A stretch of 64,000 bases of DNA from Colwellia sp. PAMC 21821 (GTDB lineage Bacteria > Pseudomonadota > Gammaproteobacteria > Enterobacterales > Alteromonadaceae), in the NCBI RefSeq assembly GCF_002077175.1, contig NZ_CP014943.1:1054001-1118000 (forward strand). The letters run 5' to 3'. The translations under genes and the position numbers were made by a program. The number at the start of each line of letters is the position of its first letter. The first letter of the stretch is position 1. Under the pieces are notes generated by a model. That model saw only the letters and a list, made by a program, of their open reading frames with translations. It had not been told where the DNA came from and did not search any database. Below, piece after piece: positions 62,277-64,000 of this stretch.

Positions 62277-64000
62277 ATGCCGTCGCGTCAACAACTGGCC
62301 AATGCAATTCGAGTTTTAAGCATGGATGCCGTGCAAAAAGCTAAATCAGGACACCCTGGAGCCCCTATGGGGATGGCAGATATCGCTGAAGTTTTATGGC
62401 GTGACTTTCTAAAACATAATCCAACCGATCCACAATGGGTTGATCGTGACCGCTTTGTTTTATCTAACGGCCATGGTTCTATGCTTATATATTCATTATT
62501 GCATCTGACCGGTTATGATTTGCCGATGAGCGAATTAAAAAACTTCCGCCAATTGCACTCTAAAACGCCAGGCCACCCTGAATACGGTTACACGCCAGGC
62601 GTAGAAACTACTACAGGCCCATTGGGTGCTGGTATGTCGAATGCTGTTGGCATGGCGATAGCTGAAAAAACATTGGCTGCACAGTTTAACCGTGAAGGTC
62701 ATAACATTGTCGATCACAACACCTATGTATTTTTAGGTGACGGGTGTTTGATGGAAGGTATTTCACATGAAGTATGTTCATTAGCCGGTACTTTAGGTTT
62801 AGGAAAACTTGTCGCCTTTTGGGATGATAACGGTATTTCAATCGACGGTCATGTTGAAGGTTGGTTCACTGACGATACACCTGCTCGATTTGAAGCTTAC
62901 GGCTGGCATGTTATCAGTGACGTTGATGGTCACGATAGTGCAGCTATTGCTGCTGCCATAGCTGCTGCCAAAGCCGTTACTGATAAACCTACTATGATTT
63001 GTTGTAAAACAGTGATTGGTTTTGGTTCACCAAATAAATCAGGCACACACGACTGTCACGGCGCTCCATTAGGCGATGATGAAATTGCAGCTACACGCGA
63101 GTTCCTTAATTGGCCACATGCTCCATTTGAAATTCCAGCTGATGTATACGCTGATTGGGATCAAAAAGAAAAAGGCGCTACTGAACAAGCCAGCTGGAAT
63201 GAAAAATTTGCTGCTTACCAAGCCGCACATCCAGCATTAGCTGCAGAATACGAACGTCGTGTAATTAACGGTGATTTACCTGCAGAGTTTGAAGAAAAAG
63301 CTAATGCCTACATTCTAGAGTGCCAGGAAAAAGCTGAAAACGTAGCTTCGCGTAAAGCATCGCAAAACACTATTGAAGTATTTGGTGCTATGTTACCTGA
63401 ATTATTGGGTGGCTCTGCCGATTTAGCGGGTTCAAACTTAACACTTTGGTCCGGTTCAAAAGGTATTCAAGATAATGCTGATGGTAACTACATTTATTAC
63501 GGTGTACGTGAATTTGGCATGAGCGGTATTATGAACGGCATTTCATTGCATGGCGGCTTTATTAACTATGGCGCTACCTTCATGATGTTTATGGAATACG
63601 CGCGTAACGCAGTACGTATGTCAGCATTAATGGGCATTCAAAACATTTTTGTCTATACCCATGATTCAATTGGCCAAGGTGAAGATGGCCCAACGCATCA
63701 ACCGATTGAGCAGTTAACAAACTTACGTACTACCCCGAACATGGTGACATGGCGTCCAGCCGATGCAACCGAGTCTGCTGTAGCATGGAAAAATGCTGTT
63801 GAACGCCAAAAAGCGCCAACATCATTAATCTTTTCACGCCAAGGTTTACCGGCTTTAAGTCGCACCAGTGCACAAGTTACTGATATCGCTAAAGGTGGCT
63901 ACATATTAAAAGATAGCGTTGGTACACCAGAAGTGATTTTGATTGCTACTGGCTCTGAAGTGTCATTAGCATTGAAAGCAGCCGAAAGCTTAGGCGACAC
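62277..64000 (+). CDS. tkt: transketolase (3' truncated by window end)
   Basis: Transketolase moves two-carbon units in the pentose phosphate pathway, using thiamine diphosphate. The visible 574 residues of about 660 are typical: [38 protein letters not shown], the thiamine-binding [13 protein letters not shown] through [23 protein letters not shown], the C-terminal pyrimidine-domain [13 protein letters not shown] [13 protein letters not shown], and [22 protein letters not shown] precedes the ATG at 62277. It is a housekeeping gene unrelated to motility. Confidence 0.97.
   Translation, partial: MPSRQQLANAIRVLSMDAVQKAKSGHPGAPMGMADIAEVLWRDFLKHNPTDPQWVDRDRFVLSNGHGSMLIYSLLHLTGYDLPMSELKNFRQLHSKTPGHPEYGYTPGVETTTGPLGAGMSNAVGMAIAEKTLAAQFNREGHNIVDHNTYVFLGDGCLMEGISHEVCSLAGTLGLGKLVAFWDDNGISIDGHVEGWFTDDTPARFEAYGWHVISDVDGHDSAAIAAAIAAAKAVTDKPTMICCKTVIGFGSPNKSGTHDCHGAPLGDDEIAATREFLNWPHAPFEIPADVYADWDQKEKGATEQASWNEKFAAYQAAHPALAAEYERRVINGDLPAEFEEKANAYILECQEKAENVASRKASQNTIEVFGAMLPELLGGSADLAGSNLTLWSGSKGIQDNADGNYIYYGVREFGMSGIMNGISLHGGFINYGATFMMFMEYARNAVRMSALMGIQNIFVYTHDSIGQGEDGPTHQPIEQLTNLRTTPNMVTWRPADATESAVAWKNAVERQKAPTSLIFSRQGLPALSRTSAQVTDIAKGGYILKDSVGTPEVILIATGSEVSLALKAAESLGD

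Overview
The window is a near-complete polar flagellum and chemotaxis locus of a marine gammaproteobacterium. Gene content and order (FlrA/FlrB/FlrC hierarchy, FlhF/FlhG, ParC/ParP next to CheA and CheW, MotC/MotD, FlgO/FlgP/FlgT, two adjacent flagellins), AT-rich spacers and protein style point to Alteromonadales, most likely Colwelliaceae (Colwellia or Thalassotalea-like). The taxon is an inference; no rRNA is present.

Layout. 1-1,158: a small membrane protein and the outer-membrane lipid-asymmetry lipoprotein MlaA, separate from the flagellar genes. 1,546-15,917 (minus strand, transcribed right to left): flhA-flhF-flhG-fliA-cheY-cheZ-cheA-cheB-motC-motD-parC-parP-cheW-DUF2802. 16,148-30,567 (minus): fliE-F-G-H-I-J, fliK, then fliL-M-N-O-P-Q-R-flhB. 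30,784-35,359 (minus): flrA, then flrB-flrC. 35,840-36,963 (plus): an unrecognised 94-residue protein, fliS and a fliT-like gene. 37,203-42,591 (minus): two flagellins, flaG and fliD. 42,900-56,273 (minus): cheV-cheR-flgB-C-D-E, a repeat island, flgF-G-H-I-J, flgK-flgL. 56,461-61,003: flgA, flgM-flgN (plus), flgO-flgP (minus) and flgT (plus). 61,221-64,000: tRNA-Arg(CCU), a 48-bp tandem array, a 49-residue small ORF and the start of a transketolase gene.

How it works together. FlrA is expected to switch on flrBC, flhA and other class II genes with sigma54, and FlrB/FlrC the class III genes. FliA, held by FlgM until hook completion, drives class IV genes. I can see sigma54 -24/-12 sites before fliE, flhA, fliK, flrB, flgF, flgO, flgT and the upstream flagellin gene, and sigma28 sites before flgM, the downstream flagellin gene and the fliS block. 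FlhF/FlhG set polar position and number; ParC/ParP with CheA set polar chemotaxis arrays; FlgO/P/T build the outer H-ring.

Most notable: flgC carries an apparent one-base deletion in a C run. The flgB ribosome binding site lies inside a perfect hairpin ending cheR. The rod/hook operon is split between flgE and flgF by a terminator, a repeat island and a sigma54 promoter. The two flagellins appear to be controlled by different sigma factors. CheA carries three copies of a 37-residue-period motif. Several families of short repeats occupy gene junctions. I found no CRISPR array, transposase, prophage or defence gene.
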